Counted from the first letter of the stretch, positions 24,264 to 34,061 are shown. The stretch: 64,000 nucleotides of DNA from Cohnella baijiui (GCF_020731285.1 NZ_JAJFOW010000002.1:1-64000); one strand, 5' to 3'. The notes: generated by a model from the sequence alone, not told the origin. Numbers and translations: made by a program.

Positions 24264-25085
24264 TCAACTTCGAGAAGGTTCCGACATCGTCTTCCGTAAT
24301 TGTGCAGACAGCGCTGCCAAATGGCCGTCATTGGCCATGACCTGCTCCAAATGCTTCATACGGCTTGGAGACGCCGTTCTCATCATCGTTTCGGAATAAT
24401 TGCGATCGATCCAGAAACGCGCATGCCCTGCAAGATAATCGCGCAGCTCCTGCAAATCCTCCTCTTTGTAACGTTCACATAAATTGATGGTAAACATCCT
24501 TCGGTTCGGTCCGCCCTTGAACGAGGAATGGAAAATATTGTGGTCGAACACCAGAACGTCGCCGGGTGTCACCTCGATCGCGACAGCCGGTACCTGATCT
24601 CCCGGGACGCCCCAGTTTTCTTGGGATCGTTGCGTTTTTTGATCCAAATCTTGACCGAAACGGTCGTCCAATCGGTGACTTCCCGGAATGACGCGAAGCG
24701 CGCCCGAGTTCCCGTCCAACGAATCGAGATAAATCGCGATTTTGAGATGTTTGTATTTGCGGTGGATCCCATCGCGATGCCAGCTGGTCTCGCCTGTATA
24801 ATAGTTGCCATCGCTACCCATGTAGTTGAAGTCATCGCCGAGCAGCGAAGCTCCGATCCCCTCGATTCTCGGGTCGTCCAGCAGCGTATTCATTTTTTCG
24901 CGTTGATCGATAAAGGGAAAAATACAAGAGCGTTTTGTACCGTCGTGCGGATTCACCAGCGAATATCCATTGAAGGTTTGGGTGAATTCGTCTGTGATCC
25001 AATCGACGCTGTCGGACATAAGCTGAGGCAGCTTGATAAATCCGAATGTTTCAAAAAAATCGATTTGCGCTTGAGTTAAGTTCAT
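24264..25085 (-). CDS. phytanoyl-CoA dioxygenase (PhyH) family protein
   Basis: About 273 residues. Facial triad of a non-heme Fe(II)/2-oxoglutarate oxygenase: H105 and D107 in SWHRDGIH, distal H188 in FDHNIFHSS, and a 2-oxoglutarate-binding Arg in GGPNRRMF (numbering from ATG 25091). I prefer the ATG at 25085, giving better spacing to AGAGGCG. PhyH-like enzymes are often found in Paenibacillus sugar operons; the substrate is unknown, and hydroxylation or demethylation of a modified sugar is possible. Its end lies 47 bp before the GH38 start. Confidence 0.85.
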   Translation of the reverse strand: MNLTQAQIDFFETFGFIKLPQLMSDSVDWITDEFTQTFNGYSLVNPHDGTKRSCIFPFIDQREKMNTLLDDPRIEGIGASLLGDDFNYMGSDGNYYTGETSWHRDGIHRKYKHLKIAIYLDSLDGNSGALRVIPGSHRLDDRFGQDLDQKTQRSQENWGVPGDQVPAVAIEVTPGDVLVFDHNIFHSSFKGGPNRRMFTINLCERYKEEDLQELRDYLAGHARFWIDRNYSETMMRTASPSRMKHLEQVMANDGHLAALSAQLRKTMSEPSRS

Positions 25086-25166
25086 CTTCATCGCCTCTTT
25101 CTATTATTTTTTTGCATTGCCGAAATACCACAAATCAAGGGGAATGGGGAATAATGTGTATCTTTG

Positions 25167-28100
25167 TTAGTAGAGACGTTCGACCTCAATACCGTTCACC
25201 TGCGCGTCGCCTGTTTGCCCGTTAAAGTCCAGATTTAACTGCCCGTCCGCCACATCGACCGTAAACTCAAAGCGCTGACCCCGATATTGTCCGCCGGCGA
25301 TGCGGTCGTATACCATCTTATAGATGTCGTAACCGGATAAGATGTCGTTCCCTTCGGCCTGCAGAGAAAACTGGCGTTGATAGGATTGCGTCTTGGCAAG
25401 CTCTGCGAACGCAAGTCGAACCCGGTACGTGCCGTTCGGCACGTCAAACTGGTAACCGAACGATCTGCCATGTCTTTCGCTTTGAAACAGTGTCGTAGGG
25501 AAATCGTCATTGTCACGATCGACAACCGTAACTGTGTTTGCCGTAGAGCCTGCCGCAATCGTTCCGGTATATCCGTAACCTTGCACGGATGAATATGCCT
25601 GATCCGCCGCCCATGCTCGCCCGCCGGCATCGGTGAATCCGCTGCCTCCTGCATTAACCCTGTATACTTTCGGGCTTACGACTTGAATCGAAATTGTTTT
25701 TGTATCGCCGAACCAGGTTACTCCATCTTGTACCATTTGCAGCACAAGATTATAGGTTCCCGGCGCAGTTGGAGCCTGGAGATCAAATCTGAACATTTTT
25801 TTATCGCCTTGACGAACAGAATCATTGTTGTTCAAAAACACGCGCTGATTCGCAGCACCGGAGCTGTACCCGCCATCATTAAATTTCACGATGGTAAAAT
25901 CGTTGCCCGTCGGCGTACCTAAACGGTAATTCGCCGAGGAAGTCCATTTCCCCGAGCCCTTATTCACCAGTTCGACTTCCACGGAATGCTGGGAACCCGC
26001 CGCCATTTGCAACGGAATGTTATCGTTTGTGAATGCCGCATCATTCGTGGCATTCGTTACGTTCACGTTAAAAGATTCGGCTTGATTCGCCCAACCCGTC
26101 CCCTCATGAATCATATCGACCGAGAACGTGTGCATCCCTGCCGAAGCCGGAGCCGTAATATCGAAAGTGAAGGATTTTACGCTTTCAGGTGCAATGGAAT
26201 CCTGTGCCTTCAAATAAACTCTTTGATTCGTGGCCGAAGCACTGCTGCCGCCGTCCTTGAAATTGCTGAACATAAATTCGTTTGCCGCTGTCGCACCAAG
26301 TCGATAATTTCCCGTGCGAGTCCACGTTTCCGTTCCAACGTTTTTGAGAGAAATCGTCACCCTTCTACTCGAGCCGGCCGGCATATAAACGGGAACAGCG
26401 GCACTGTTCACCATCGCTGCATCCAATCCGGCGCGAACGGAAGGTACGACCGTAATCTCTCTCTCAAACGTCGGACCGAACCAGGCCGTCCCATCCTTTA
26501 CCATGCGACCGGAAAACACATATTTCCCTCGTTTGGCCGGCGCTTGCACGCTGAAGGCGAACGTCTTGCTGGAGCCGGGTGCAATGGATTCCCCAGCGGC
26601 CAAATACGCCCGTTGATTCGTTTCGGAATTGCTGAATCCCCAACCGGAAGGTCCGGTCCATATGATGCTGTTTACAATCGATTTTTTAAAGTCTAAATCG
26701 TAAGCCGGAACAGAGCCCAGACGGTAATTGCTTGCTACCGACCAGGTAGTGCTGCCGACATTTTTCACGGTTACGCTAACCGTCCCTGTTGCACCCTCGG
26801 CCAATTCGGTTGGCACGGAGACGGAAGTGACGATCGCTCGATCTCCTGACGCCGCCACGACCGGAATAGATCTTGTATATGGAGTTCCCATCCAAGCAAC
26901 CCCGTCGCGCACCATCTGTCCACTGAACGTATACGCACCTGGTGTCGCCGGAGCCGTTATCGTAAACGTAAACTTCTTCGTGCCTTGCGGTGCGATGCTT
27001 TCTCCCGAGGAAAGAAATATTCTTTGATTTGTTGCGCCGGTGGAATATCCGCCGTTCAAGTTTTTCCAGATGAAATGGTTGCTCGTACCGGCGCCGAACC
27101 GGTCGTTAGAGCCCATCGTCCAGGTTGTACTTCCAACATTTCGAAGTGTTACACTGACATCGTAGTCATTGCCGGCGACCATTTGATCGGGCATATCGAC
27201 AGACAGGACGATACCATCATTAGCATTGGATGTAGTGGCCTGCCTGATCAAGCTATAGAAGCTAAAAGGATCGACCACTTCATAATTCCAGGACGGATGA
27301 TCCGCCCGCATTTTTTCATATAAGTCATTGATGAAAGAAGGACTAGCAAACGCTGAGCGGATCGTAAGAAAGTTATTCTGTCCACCCGGATTCGTTAATG
27401 CTGAAGTTGCGTTGTAAATGGTCGTTGCCGCCGAATTCAAGTCGTATCTGTCCACACCCAAGTTGTTCGTAATAACCGCCATATTGCCATTACGGACAGC
27501 AGGGGTGCCGGTCGCTGTATAAACTGTGATGCCATCCGCGCTATATTGGGAATAGGATTGCTCAACGGTATTGCTTGGCGCACCTCCGTTTCCGTTATTG
27601 ATAAAGCCTGACATCGTCATGCCGGTTCGTTTATAGAGCAGTTCGCTCCAGGTTGTCCAATTGTCCAGACTCGGAAGGATGCCGGGATTCGCGTAACCCG
27701 CTCCGGAAGAGCCGGCATAGAAATAATCGTTAGGCGTTGCCGTATCGTACATGTACTGGGCGATGTCCGGATAGTCGCGGATCATGTTCGGCACGACGCC
27801 CCACGCTAACGGATATTTGCCCCTTCCCTTATCTTCCCATATATAAGGTAACGATTGATGGAGCATCCCACCATCATGATCACCCATGTAAAACAGCACA
27901 TAGGTTTTATTCGTTCCTAGCACGGGTCTGGCAGGCGATTGCGGCATATTTTTCAAACCGGTGCCGATCGGCGCCCAGGAATGGAAAGAAGCGTTCCCAT
28001 AACCAAGTGTGTCGATCGCGCTGGAAATGTGGACGTTGTATTTAGAAAATTCCTCGACGCTCTTCCATTCACCGGACACCGGATCGTGCGAACCCCTGTT

Positions 28101-29099
28101 GCCGACAGAAGAATATTTATCCCACCAGGGAATGAAGCCGGTCATTTCGATCGGCCAATATTGACCCCAGATCGAATAGGAGGATTGCAGAATCGATAAC
28201 AGCACCTCCCTGTCTCTTGAGATCGTCGTATTCGTCGTACCTGTTCCTTCGTTAGGCGCGTCGCCCGGTTTCTCATTGCCGTCGACCGATTGGATGCCCC
28301 AGGGCGACAGATCGAAAGCAAACCCTTTATTTTTTACAAGGTAGTCGCGCTCTACGGCGAAACTTTGCGGATTGATCGATCCCGGTTGACGTACAAACCC
28401 ATCCTCAATAAAGCCAATCAGGCCGGCATTCACTTTGCCCGTATCTAAATAATTGGTTTTCGCCCATGTATAAGCGTCCGTCTTCGCGTTGGCACCTGAG
28501 AAAGGCCCTCCTCCGTTGGCTGTCGTCAGGTTGCAGGAGCAGCCTGTTTTCACAGCCAAATTGTTCGGCTCGCTTGTCAGCCGGTTATACAAATTGCCGC
28601 CGGCCATTACAATGGGAGCACCTTCGTAACCGGCCATCGTCGTGGCCACGTTAACGGTTGCATCCACTTTCGGATCCCAGAGGATCAGGCCGTTAATGCT
28701 GCTGTTGAAGGTGGAGACAAGATCCTCAATCGTTGATAGTGTCGTTACCGTCGCTTCACTCAACCATTGCCCCCGTTGTGTAAACTTGTCCAACCAATAA
28801 GAATTGATGTTGTTGTACTCAGAGGTGGCCACATCTCCGAAAGGAGCGCCAAACTTATGGTTGCGAATATACAGCCTCGGGCCTTGTTGGTTGACGATGC
28901 CTTGCAATGTACTGACAAACAACTCCATGTCGTACCAATCGGTACGGTCCGCCGTATCGCGGTATTGATCGAGATCAAACACATAAATCGTCGATCCGAG
29001 ACTTGCTGCCTCCGCTTCCGACGCGGAGTCCATGGCGGGGGCTATCAACGCCAAGATCAAGATCAAAGCTATCAAAAACCGGAGCAGCTTTCTTCTCAT
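25167..29099 (-). CDS. secreted GxGYxYP-domain protein with four Ig-like repeats and a malectin domain
   Basis: 1310 residues. A Sec signal occupies about 1-32 (ALILILALIAPAMDSASEAEA). The N-terminal 600 residues match the GxGYxYP family, a putative glycan-active fold; its motif is present as GAGYANPG (466-473), lacking the last Tyr. Four tandem NBR1-type Ig domains follow (about 629-748, 755-886, 893-1015, 1019-1141), each with LxNVGxxxWT...FxxxAPxxxG. A malectin-like carbohydrate-binding domain closes the protein (1145-1310). It would act outside the cell, before import of products by the adjacent ABC transporter. Confidence 0.87.
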   Translation of the reverse strand: MRRKLLRFLIALILILALIAPAMDSASEAEAASLGSTIYVFDLDQYRDTADRTDWYDMELFVSTLQGIVNQQGPRLYIRNHKFGAPFGDVATSEYNNINSYWLDKFTQRGQWLSEATVTTLSTIEDLVSTFNSSINGLILWDPKVDATVNVATTMAGYEGAPIVMAGGNLYNRLTSEPNNLAVKTGCSCNLTTANGGGPFSGANAKTDAYTWAKTNYLDTGKVNAGLIGFIEDGFVRQPGSINPQSFAVERDYLVKNKGFAFDLSPWGIQSVDGNEKPGDAPNEGTGTTNTTISRDREVLLSILQSSYSIWGQYWPIEMTGFIPWWDKYSSVGNRGSHDPVSGEWKSVEEFSKYNVHISSAIDTLGYGNASFHSWAPIGTGLKNMPQSPARPVLGTNKTYVLFYMGDHDGGMLHQSLPYIWEDKGRGKYPLAWGVVPNMIRDYPDIAQYMYDTATPNDYFYAGSSGAGYANPGILPSLDNWTTWSELLYKRTGMTMSGFINNGNGGAPSNTVEQSYSQYSADGITVYTATGTPAVRNGNMAVITNNLGVDRYDLNSAATTIYNATSALTNPGGQNNFLTIRSAFASPSFINDLYEKMRADHPSWNYEVVDPFSFYSLIRQATTSNANDGIVLSVDMPDQMVAGNDYDVSVTLRNVGSTTWTMGSNDRFGAGTSNHFIWKNLNGGYSTGATNQRIFLSSGESIAPQGTKKFTFTITAPATPGAYTFSGQMVRDGVAWMGTPYTRSIPVVAASGDRAIVTSVSVPTELAEGATGTVSVTVKNVGSTTWSVASNYRLGSVPAYDLDFKKSIVNSIIWTGPSGWGFSNSETNQRAYLAAGESIAPGSSKTFAFSVQAPAKRGKYVFSGRMVKDGTAWFGPTFEREITVVPSVRAGLDAAMVNSAAVPVYMPAGSSRRVTISLKNVGTETWTRTGNYRLGATAANEFMFSNFKDGGSSASATNQRVYLKAQDSIAPESVKSFTFDITAPASAGMHTFSVDMIHEGTGWANQAESFNVNVTNATNDAAFTNDNIPLQMAAGSQHSVEVELVNKGSGKWTSSANYRLGTPTGNDFTIVKFNDGGYSSGAANQRVFLNNNDSVRQGDKKMFRFDLQAPTAPGTYNLVLQMVQDGVTWFGDTKTISIQVVSPKVYRVNAGGSGFTDAGGRAWAADQAYSSVQGYGYTGTIAAGSTANTVTVVDRDNDDFPTTLFQSERHGRSFGYQFDVPNGTYRVRLAFAELAKTQSYQRQFSLQAEGNDILSGYDIYKMVYDRIAGGQYRGQRFEFTVDVADGQLNLDFNGQTGDAQVNGIEVERLY

Positions 29100-29230
29100 C
29101 AGATTAGCCTCCTTGTTTTAATAACCATAGAACACATTTCAAACTGGCACTTGATCCCCTGATCCCCTTATTGGGGGATATTGTTCGTACGTTAACATCC
29201 CCCCCTTTTTCTCACACCGAATGCCTTTCC

Positions 29231-30622
29231 TTATTTCAATTGATCCTCAGCATTTTTCTGAGCCTGATCCGATACTTTCTTGATATCCTGTTTCGGGTCG
29301 AACACAAGTGTCTTCAATATCGTCCAGATGTCGATGATCTGGGAAGAATTTTTCTTGAACTCCGGAAGCGGCGACAAGTTGACGGATTGCTCGAGTTCGT
29401 CGTAGAACGCCTTCATCTCGGGATACCGCGTAAAATAATCCGGCACCAGGTCTATCGCTTTTTTGTTAACCGGCAAAATGGCCATTTCCCTCATTTGGAT
29501 CGCTTGACCTTCCGGAGACGCAATAAATTTGACGAATGCTTCCGCTAGATCGGGATTCTTGCTATCCCGAAGCACCGAGTAGATCGGGTTGCCGATAATC
29601 GAATTCCCGGTTTTCCCAGCCTCCGGTACAGGCATTCTGGCGTAGCCGCAATCGCACTTATCGCCCTTGGCCCAATCGATTTGCCACGGACCGTCGATTT
29701 GGAACGCTACTTTTCCGCTATGCAATGCCGATAGGATTTGCCCCTCATCGGTCATCGCTGCAGCTCCTGGCGGTGATGTCAGCGACAGATTGCGTTGAAA
29801 CTCGTATACCTTCAACGCTTCCGGCGTATTCAATAACACATCTCCTTCGGACGTCCCGAAATCGCCGCCCAATTGCTGGAGCCAAGGATGAAAGCGGAAC
29901 ATGCTTCCCGTTCCCGGCGAGGGTTCAATCATAAAGCCGTAGTATTCTCCATTGCCCTTCTTGGTGATCTCTTCGGACATCTTCAGCAATTCATCCCAAG
30001 TCGTCGGAATATCCTTATCCGGGTCGTAGCCCGCTTTTCTCAGCACATCCCGATTGTACTGAAGCGCGAATGTTCCCGACTTCAAAGGCAAGCCATACAC
30101 TTTGCCATCCTTAGTTGCCGCTTTGATCGTACCCGAAATAATGTCATCCTTCATATCGTCAATGTTAAGGGCTTTATATGCGCCTAGTTTTGTAAACTCA
30201 GACACCTGTGACTCTCCCGCGACAACATCGGGAGCCGTGCCGCCCAGAACCGCCCTCTGAACGTTCTGGGTCAATTCTTCGCCCCATCCATGATTTTCGA
30301 ATTTCAGCTTCACGCCGGGATGTTCTTTCTCAAACGCGGCGATCAAATTATATGTAGCCGCCACTTGACCTTCTATCTTTTTGCCTTCCTTTTCTTTCTT
30401 TTCTTTATCCGCCTCAATCTCTTCACTCGAGTTCATGCCGCCGACCCATACGACAAGCGTAACATCCTTCTGTTCTTTCCCGCCTTCGGCAGTTTTGTCA
30501 GTCGCGCCGGATGAAGCACTCGGCGCACCTGATTCATTAGAGGATGGGGACGAATTATTGCACGCAGTCAACAACAACCCGGCTAGCATAAAAACAATCA
30601 TCGTTTTTTTTAATCTCTTCAT
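29231..30622 (-). CDS. extracellular solute-binding lipoprotein
   Basis: 463 residues from ATG 30622, with GGGAGG 11 bases upstream (an upstream TTG frame start would overlap that site). Lipobox LLLTACNN, then a low-complexity Ser/Gly/Glu linker and an SBP family 1 fold (TLVVWVGG, LIAAFEKEHPGVKLKFE, GLPLKSGTFALQYNRDVLRKAGYD, KNPDLAEAFVKFIASPEGQ). Third gene of the importer in locus A; the permeases are upstream of it, which is the reverse of the usual order. Confidence 0.92.
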   Translation of the reverse strand: MKRLKKTMIVFMLAGLLLTACNNSSPSSNESGAPSASSGATDKTAEGGKEQKDVTLVVWVGGMNSSEEIEADKEKKEKEGKKIEGQVAATYNLIAAFEKEHPGVKLKFENHGWGEELTQNVQRAVLGGTAPDVVAGESQVSEFTKLGAYKALNIDDMKDDIISGTIKAATKDGKVYGLPLKSGTFALQYNRDVLRKAGYDPDKDIPTTWDELLKMSEEITKKGNGEYYGFMIEPSPGTGSMFRFHPWLQQLGGDFGTSEGDVLLNTPEALKVYEFQRNLSLTSPPGAAAMTDEGQILSALHSGKVAFQIDGPWQIDWAKGDKCDCGYARMPVPEAGKTGNSIIGNPIYSVLRDSKNPDLAEAFVKFIASPEGQAIQMREMAILPVNKKAIDLVPDYFTRYPEMKAFYDELEQSVNLSPLPEFKKNSSQIIDIWTILKTLVFDPKQDIKKVSDQAQKNAEDQLK

Positions 30623-30747
30623 CTCAAATGAAACCTCCCTATTATACAAGCTGTAATGATCCCCTCATGCCTTTCATATACTGTCCATGATGCCGCTTCC
30701 AACCTTCCCTCTTCTGGCCTCACCTCCCCAATCGGTAGTATCTATCC

Positions 30748-31647
30748 CTATCCTTTCAGCCCCGACATCGCCAGCCCTTGGACAATATGGCGCTGAACCA
30801 ACAGATAGACCGCGATTGTCGGTAATACGATCATAAATGCAGCAGCAAATATCCCCGGGTAATCGCTTACGAAATGATCTTGCAGTTTAATATTGCTCAG
30901 CAGTTTCGGTAATTTCGTCATGCCGTAAGAAATCGTCGTTAAATTGCGGCCTGGATTGTCGGTATAGATCAAATTCGTCATGAAATCGTTCCATATGCCA
31001 TTGAAATCGGTAATCAGAATCACAGCAAGTACCGGCTTCAACATAGGCGCGTAGATTTGAAAAATGATGCGGTACGTGCTTGCTCCGTCCATACGAGCCG
31101 ATTCTTCATATTCGCCGGGAAGCGTGTCATACATTTGCTTGGTCAGGAACAACGACATGACGGAAACGAGACCGGGCAGGAGCAAAACCCCCCATGAATT
31201 CAACAGGCCGTGCCCACCGAAAAAAACATCATTACCGCCAGTCCAAGGCCATCTTGCATACATCACATAGGAAGGGATCATGGCTGTAATGGATGGAATC
31301 ATCATCGTGGACAAGATGAAGTAGAAACACGCTTTTCTGCCGACAAACGTTCCTTTGGCGAAAAAATAGCCGAGCACGACCGATGTCACGACCATGAAGA
31401 TCAGATACCAGGTAATCCTGAACAACGTATTGCGAATCCAATAGGGGAAATCTTTATAGGTTACCATCTCTGCAAATTTGTAAAAATTCAAGTGAGATGG
31501 AATGGGTATCAAGCTTGAGGATCTTAAATACTCGAAGGGATCCATCATGGCGCCAAAAAAAGCATACAGCAGCGGATACAGCATCATAAGCCCGCCTGCA
31601 AATAAGATCACATGCGCGGTTCCCCTGATCAAAGCGCTCGAGTGCAT
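30748..31647 (-). CDS. carbohydrate ABC transporter permease (MalG type)
   Basis: 299 residues from ATG 31647, preceded by AGGTGGTGA; the longer open frame to 32058 lies inside the upstream permease gene. Six hydrophobic segments, EAA loop YEESARMDGASTYRIIFQIY and the terminal GLAMSGLKG. Starts 11 bp after the stop of the MalF-type gene. Pairs with it and with the lipoprotein at 29231-30622. Confidence 0.92.
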   Translation of the reverse strand: MHSSALIRGTAHVILFAGGLMMLYPLLYAFFGAMMDPFEYLRSSSLIPIPSHLNFYKFAEMVTYKDFPYWIRNTLFRITWYLIFMVVTSVVLGYFFAKGTFVGRKACFYFILSTMMIPSITAMIPSYVMYARWPWTGGNDVFFGGHGLLNSWGVLLLPGLVSVMSLFLTKQMYDTLPGEYEESARMDGASTYRIIFQIYAPMLKPVLAVILITDFNGIWNDFMTNLIYTDNPGRNLTTISYGMTKLPKLLSNIKLQDHFVSDYPGIFAAAFMIVLPTIAVYLLVQRHIVQGLAMSGLKG

Positions 31648-31658
31648 ACGATCACCAC

Positions 31659-32561
31659 CTAATAAATCGATTTGGATAACTTCAAGCTGACCATTGTACA
31701 CGCCATTACAATCAATAAAATAACGACGGAGCCAACGCTCGCCATTCCCATCTGAAAGTTCACGAAGGCGTCCTTCCACAGTTGGTAAACGATAACAGTC
31801 GTCGTACCTTTCGGTCCGCCTTGCGTAATAAAATAAATGGGCTCGAAAACCTGAAACATTCCGTTGATCCCCATTACAAATACGAATGCCCACATTGGCT
31901 TCATCAGCGGTACGGTGATCGACACCATGCGCCGCCATCTCCCCGCTCCGTCTATCTTGGCTGCTTCGTACACGGACGGATCGACGGATTGAAGCCCCGC
32001 CAGGAACAGCAGCGCACCGCCTCCCATTCCTTTCCATTGGCTGAAAATCGTAATCCAAAAGACCATCCAGAACGTGCTAAGTTGCCAATCGACCCGCTGC
32101 AAACCGATACTCAACAGAAAATGGTTTAGTGAACCATCCATCGGATTAAGGAAAACGATGACAATTTGCGACATGACGGCAAATGAAGTCACTACGGGAA
32201 TATACCAAACCGTCCGATACGCGCTTTGTCCCCGAATTTTCAGGTTTAACAGCAGCGCCAGCAGGAATGGGAGCGTCATCCCAAGAATCAGCCCGATGCC
32301 GCCGATATAAACCGTTTGCCACAAAACCTTTAAATATTGGCTGGATGAAAAGAAGTTCACGAAATTTTTAAGTCCAACCCACTGCGGTAAGCCAATGATT
32401 CCATTCCATTCCGTAAAGCTAAGATAGATAACAAACATCACCGGCAATAAAGAAAATATGAACATGTAGACCATGACGGGTCCTACCGAGGCCCATGCCT
32501 CGATATTTCGAATTCGACGTTGAGATGCTCCATATTTCGACTTTTGCACGATTGATTTCAT
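31659..32561 (-). CDS. sugar ABC transporter permease (MalF type)
   Basis: 300 residues from ATG 32561, with GGGGGG four bases upstream. Hydrophobic segments begin at VGPVMVYMFIFSLLPVMFVI. EAA loop YEAAKIDGAGRWRRMVSITVPL. First gene of the locus A operon proper; its promoter and two palindromic operators lie between 32585 and 32730, downstream of the GntR regulator gene. Confidence 0.92.
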   Translation of the reverse strand: MKSIVQKSKYGASQRRIRNIEAWASVGPVMVYMFIFSLLPVMFVIYLSFTEWNGIIGLPQWVGLKNFVNFFSSSQYLKVLWQTVYIGGIGLILGMTLPFLLALLLNLKIRGQSAYRTVWYIPVVTSFAVMSQIVIVFLNPMDGSLNHFLLSIGLQRVDWQLSTFWMVFWITIFSQWKGMGGGALLFLAGLQSVDPSVYEAAKIDGAGRWRRMVSITVPLMKPMWAFVFVMGINGMFQVFEPIYFITQGGPKGTTTVIVYQLWKDAFVNFQMGMASVGSVVILLIVMACTMVSLKLSKSIY

Positions 32562-32584
32562 AATTCCCCCCAAGATGTTTATTT

Positions 32585-32597
32585 AACATATTATGTT
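32585..32597. promoter_or_regulatory. palindromic operator candidate AACATA-T-TATGTT
   Basis: A 13-bp palindrome between the promoter and the start of the permease gene. Together with the palindrome at 32717-32730 it brackets the promoter, so a GntR dimer or a looped tetramer could block transcription. Confidence 0.5.
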
Positions 32598-32653
32598 TGA
32601 GTGGAAAGGCCTCATTACATCTTACATGACATATCATGCGTCTACAGTTACTC

Positions 32654-32682
32654 ATTATAGGGCAAAATGTATGCGCTGTCAC
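32654..32682 (-). promoter_or_regulatory. promoter of the locus A importer/mannosidase operon
   Basis: Minus strand GTGACA (32682-32677), exactly 17 bp, TATAAT (32659-32654), about 93 bp upstream of the first permease start. Confidence 0.75.
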
Positions 32683-32716
32683 TTAAAAAATCAAAAAAAA
32701 AATAAAGTTGATCAAG

Positions 32717-32730
32717 CATAATATATTATG
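32717..32730. promoter_or_regulatory. palindromic operator candidate CATAATATATTATG
   Basis: A perfect 14-bp palindrome abutting the stop codon of the GntR regulator gene. Its core TAATATATTA recurs upstream of the regulator at 33942-33951. Confidence 0.55.
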
Positions 32731-33924
32731 TTATTCGCTGTGAGCGGGCCAATTTATTTTTTCGGACCTTGGTGCTGCGGTTGATTCTCGAATGACGATA
32801 CTTGTTTTTAGGATCACTTCATTGGATTCGGTCTGAAGGCCCCCCTCCCGCTCAATCAACATCCGTGCGGCCATCTCGCCCATCTTGGTGAAGGATTGTT
32901 CCACTGTCGTTAAAGGAACATCCATATGATTGCTAAAGGGAAGGTTGTCGAAGCCGGTAATCGATAACTGGGACGGAATGCTGATGCCCATTTTCATCGC
33001 TGCTTTCATGAGAAACATAGCCGAGTAATCGTTATCGGCCACAATAGCGGTAGGCGGTTGCTCCAGCGACATTAAACGCTCTATTACCCGCGATGCCGCC
33101 AAAAAGTGCGGTTCCGGGTTTTCCGATGGATTATTTTCGGCTGGATCGTCCGAGGAAATCAAGTCGCTGATCAGCAATTCGGGTTGGAGCGTAATGCCGG
33201 CATCGATTTGGGCCATGCAATACCCTCTGTATCGCATGAAAATCGAAGTAACCTCTCGTAATCTCGAACAGACAAAAGCAATATGGCGATGCCCCAAGCC
33301 GATCAAATAAGAGACAATATCATAGCTCCCCTGAAAGTTATTAGAATAAACGTGGGGGGTGTGGAGTTCCTTGATATCGCGGTCGATCATGACAAAAGGA
33401 AATCCATCAATCAGCATATCGCCGAATAAATCAATATTATGTTCACTGGAGCACGGATAGATAATGATGCCTCTAACCTTGTCCGCCCTTAATTTTTGAA
33501 TGATTTCCCGTTCACGATCAGGCTTGTACTCGGAGTTGTGAGTCGTAACATAGCCGCCGATTTTTTCAAATTCTTTTTCCGCGCCACGCAATATTTCATA
33601 TCCGATTTGCTCGCTATAAGGAAGCACGACCGAGAAAATCTTCATCGAAGCGTCTTCAAGCGCGCCATTTGCCGAAGAGCCGTCGATTCGAACATCGTTC
33701 TTGCTGTTTTCGGAGACGAAGCTTCCCTTTCCCTTCACCCGATAAATATGGCTGGAATGAGACAATTCATCCAGAGCCTTGATCACCGTTATTCTGCTCA
33801 CGCCAAAGAAATCCATCAGTTCTTTTTCGGATGGCAGTTTGCTGCCCGGAACCAATTGCCTTCCCTCAATTTGCTGTATAAAATGATCGACAATACTTTG
33901 GTATAAAGGTTTCTTATCTGACAT
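32731..33924 (-). CDS. GntR-LacI hybrid transcriptional regulator
   Basis: 397 residues from ATG 33924, with AGGGTGG upstream. The N-terminal winged helix is GntR type (LYQSIVDHFIQQIEG, KLPSEKELMDFFGVSRITV, IYRVKGKGSFVSE). From residue 95 it has a LacI/periplasmic-binding-fold effector domain (VRGIIIYPCSS, FVMIDRDI, GHRHIAFVCS, LSITGFDNLPFS, PLTTVEQSF), the same architecture as AraR. It likely represses itself and the downstream operon until a sugar binds. Related palindromes lie at its own promoter and at the operon promoter. Confidence 0.9.
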   Translation of the reverse strand: MSDKKPLYQSIVDHFIQQIEGRQLVPGSKLPSEKELMDFFGVSRITVIKALDELSHSSHIYRVKGKGSFVSENSKNDVRIDGSSANGALEDASMKIFSVVLPYSEQIGYEILRGAEKEFEKIGGYVTTHNSEYKPDREREIIQKLRADKVRGIIIYPCSSEHNIDLFGDMLIDGFPFVMIDRDIKELHTPHVYSNNFQGSYDIVSYLIGLGHRHIAFVCSRLREVTSIFMRYRGYCMAQIDAGITLQPELLISDLISSDDPAENNPSENPEPHFLAASRVIERLMSLEQPPTAIVADNDYSAMFLMKAAMKMGISIPSQLSITGFDNLPFSNHMDVPLTTVEQSFTKMGEMAARMLIEREGGLQTESNEVILKTSIVIRESTAAPRSEKINWPAHSE

Positions 33925-33941
33925 GTCAGGAAACACCACCC

Positions 33942-33951
33942 TAATATATTA
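33942..33951. promoter_or_regulatory. operator candidate upstream of the GntR regulator
   Basis: TAATATATTA palindrome 18 bp upstream of the start codon, the same core as at 32719-32728. Suggests autoregulation. Confidence 0.45.
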
Positions 33952-33984
33952 AGATCATTATATACTTAAATGATATGATTGCAA

Positions 33985-34026
33985 ATTGAAAGAACCGTCG
34001 GAGAACAGTACGTTCTCCAACGGCTC
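33985..34026 (-). terminator. terminator after the DUF455 gene
   Basis: Minus strand GAGCCGTTGGAGAAC-GTACT-GTTCTCCGACGGTTC followed by TTTC. Long stem with one or two wobble pairs. Confidence 0.75.
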
Positions 34027-34061
34027 TGCACCAATGCTATTCGGGACTCCTCTGTGCAAGT

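Noticed and set aside
30640..30650. TATAAT on the minus strand as promoter of the binding-protein gene at 29231-30622
   Set aside because: The start point would fall inside the ribosome binding site, and no -35 box is present.
30748..32058. Permease with a 137-residue N-terminal extension
   Set aside because: The extension is Arg-rich shadow translation of the upstream permease gene; a good ribosome site and ATG at 31647 fix the real start.
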